From: Bacteroidota bacterium
GTDB lineage: Bacteria; Bacteroidota; Bacteroidia; UKL13-3
Direction: 5' to 3'
NCBI GenBank assembly: GCA_010027395.1
Contig: RGVD01000112.1
Location: 1-8,245 of the forward strand
Length of the DNA: 8,245 nt
In this document: positions 7,801 through 8,245 of the stretch, piece after piece
Position numbering within the stretch: position 1 is the first letter of the stretch
Layout: each line of letters starts with the position of its first letter
Made by a program: the position numbers and the translations under genes
Notes under the pieces: model-generated
The model's database searches: none
Seen by the model: the letters and a program-made list of their open reading frames with translations, nothing else
Told to the model about the DNA's origin: nothing

Positions 7801-8084
7801 TACGAGCCTTTTACAAATGCATTTTGGTACAAATGAAAATACACAAAATACAAAGTATCGTTGGAGTTGTTATAATAGGTCAACTCTTCTGAGGCATCTA
7901 CTATATCATCTTTATCAGAAATTTGGGCTTTGATTTTATAATGCACATCTTGTTGCCAATAGCCTTCAAAAGGCTTGCGATTTTTCCAATAATACGAATT
8001 GTCTTTGCTGCGATACCAGTTCTCTTGGGCTGATAATTGTTGGGCAAAAACGAAAAAGGCTATGAGTGTAAAAATTCTTTTCAT
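4815..8084 (-). CDS. Exported M1-family aminopeptidase fused to an Omp85-like outer-membrane barrel
   Basis: This is a 1089-residue protein. Residues 1-19 are a signal peptide (MKRIFTLIAFFVFAQQLSA|Q). Residues about 40-300 form the M1 N-terminal beta domain, and about 300-555 the thermolysin-like catalytic domain. The substrate/exopeptidase loop is GMEYP (364-368, in the place of GAMEN). The zinc motif HEVGH (386-390) is followed after 18 residues by Glu409 in DEGFTQF. The probable catalytic tyrosine is Tyr488 in HVYYKTATML. All key residues are present, so it should be active. A beta-sandwich follows (about 560-665). Residues about 675-1089 look like an Omp85/BamA barrel: WRPDLWFNNYDGLKMG (695-710), LYLAGG (905-910), GGLNIRGY with RGY at 950-952, VFADAG (1004-1009), GGLGAALTI (1036-1044), LTIRFDMP (1056-1063), and a terminal Phe. 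The start at 8084 is preferred because it gives a clean signal peptide. A longer frame to 8198 would add 38 residues ahead of it and overlap the divergent gene. Ordinary M1 enzymes are cytoplasmic or periplasmic; this one is probably outer-membrane anchored. The peptidase call is near certain; the barrel is inferred from motifs. Confidence 0.9.
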   Translation of the reverse strand: MKRIFTLIAFFVFAQQLSAQENWYRSKDNSYYWKNRKPFEGYWQQDVHYKIKAQISDKDDIVDASEELTYYNNSNDTLYFVYFHLYQNAFVKGSYLEQLNLANNFKQKFGKYEAQGKGTEVESMKVNGVSTNMTLDNTILKVMLPAPLMPNSSVLFAIKFKTYFDADGTQRRRMKMFKDNWGNKQYDGVHWYPRICVYDRKFGWETDQHLGKEFYGDFGSYDVELSLPNNYVLDATGELQNRAEVLPDDLRAKLDVSNFKDKPWDEKPSTIIEANGTFKTWKFHADNVHDFAWVADPTFRIGEVELNLPQDNNRKIKCVSLAQEPHARGWQDAAAFTAKVIDVYSRDIGVYAYPKMIVADARDGMEYPMLTLDGGSSPGYYGLLAHEVGHNWFFGMVGNNETYRASLDEGFTQFLTHWSMSRLTGEEPKLRSKSKYVNKYSRPLAQREQTNYLGYIRDAINNDDPQLNTHSDDFGGALNHGGGYGHVYYKTATMLYNLQYVLGDEMFLGAMQHYFNQWKIAHPYYEDFRASIIQYSKTDLNWFFDQWIETTKTIDYSLECVKKAKYEAILLNPPHGSYQTYNITFKRKGEMQMPLDFTIKTKDSAFKFLIPNNYYTKKFDGTVLPTWKGWSLLNQTYTAKVYLPSNAKIKDIVIDPSYRLADVNLLDNSLKCPVLFTFDHQLKNPLDRKHYILKWRPDLWFNNYDGLKMGVHFNGNYMNQKHVFRFTAWYNSGILSNADFDKYKYNDIYPASYAFSYQHRIAKFTDMQLQSRLLDGLFLNKIGIEKTSYNNTFRIFAKSMRRLAKYYLPAYQNINIENTPVLPNLSAFDAWNNTINAEFEHRYDCKAGNGSAMIGLRSTALYSTFDYTSLYAQILHHKELGKLEFRSRLFAQYMTGTNAAPESQLYLAGGNAEEMVENKFSRAAGIIPADWFSYGSSSNHFHSQGGLNIRGYAGYLVPVIDGSNQYLAYRGNSGASVNLEMDFDQFFPIPAKGIFRPFHMDTYVFADAGILQSNSSFITDLQNTGKAYTTPLMASGGLGAALTIKRWGKLDDIKPLTIRFDMPMYLSNAPYVDGDNFKFRWMMGISRAF

Positions 8085-8150
8085 AGAAGCAATAATATAA
8101 TAAGCTGTGAAGTAAATAAAATTTTTTGAAAAATACCCTAATATCGTGGC
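8085..8150. promoter_or_regulatory. Divergent intergenic region
   Basis: These 66 AT-rich bases separate the divergent M1-barrel gene and the DinB-like gene and should hold both promoters or parts of them. The minus strand has TATTATTG (8097-8090), one mismatch from TAnnTTTG, but it is too close to the ATG and has no TTTG at the right distance. No confident promoter can be assigned on either strand. Confidence 0.4.
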
Positions 8151-8245
8151 ATGATAACTAAACCAAAACCAGAAGAACATCCACCATACTACACTCATTA
8201 TATTGGACTTGTAAAAAGCGAGGATGTAATTGACGAATTATTAAA
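8151..8245 (+). CDS. DinB-family protein (5' end only)
   Basis: The plus strand from the ATG at 8151 reads MITKPKPEEHPPYYTHYIGL... for 31 codons and is still open at the window edge. The pattern of a basic-Pro start, E-x-x-P-Y-Y, Y-I-x-L-V and an acidic segment leading into an amphipathic helix (VIDELLK) is typical of the N-terminus of DinB/YfiT-like four-helix metal-binding proteins, in which the first helix carries a conserved role in damage- or thiol-related functions. An in-frame TAA lies at 8139-8141, so this ATG is the first possible start. It is transcribed away from the M1-barrel gene. The metal-binding histidines would be beyond the window, so the family call rests on the N-terminal signature alone. 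Confidence 0.65.
   Translation, partial: MITKPKPEEHPPYYTHYIGLVKSEDVIDELL

Noticed and set aside
7365..7892. 175-codon plus-strand frame opposite the M1 peptidase domain
   Set aside because: It is antisense to the conserved peptidase N-terminal domain and its translation has no recognisable domain; it is a shadow frame.

Overview
The window comes from a member of the Bacteroidota. The DNA is AT-rich and the genes lack Shine-Dalgarno sequences. One promoter matches the Bacteroidota TTTG-N17-TAnnTTTG pattern. The exported proteins begin with the MKRI...A-Q type of signal peptide that is common in this phylum, and GyrA is of the Bacteroidota type. I cannot assign a genus from the sequence alone.

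Layout from left to right. Positions 1-416 hold the 5' part of a minus-strand gene for an exported protein of unknown function, which runs off the left edge and has its own promoter (451-479). Positions 548-580 hold a strong Rho-independent terminator. It closes gyrA (588-3209, minus), a full-length DNA gyrase A subunit with an acidic tail. A gene-free stretch (3210-3509) follows, AT-rich and containing one exact DnaA box. Next is a minus-strand pair: an FAD-dependent L-2-hydroxyglutarate oxidase (lhgO, 3510-4715) downstream of a very large gene (4815-8084). A 19-codon mini-ORF may lie between them. At the right edge a divergent plus-strand gene begins at 8151; its start looks like a DinB-family protein.

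The most interesting object is the large gene at 4815-8084. Its N-terminal half is a complete gluzincin (M1) aminopeptidase with a signal peptide. Its C-terminal 400 or so residues look like an Omp85/BamA-type outer-membrane beta-barrel, with RGY and F-x-DAG motifs, a beta-rich end and a terminal Phe. The protein is therefore probably a peptidase anchored through, or presented by, its own Omp85-like barrel.

The genes serve different purposes: chromosome topology (gyrA), metabolite repair (lhgO), an envelope peptidase, and a secreted protein. The M1-barrel gene and lhgO may be co-transcribed, since only 99 bases separate them and no terminator is visible. gyrA appears to be a separate unit. 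There is no sign of mobile elements, CRISPR arrays, tRNA or rRNA genes, or recent gene transfer.
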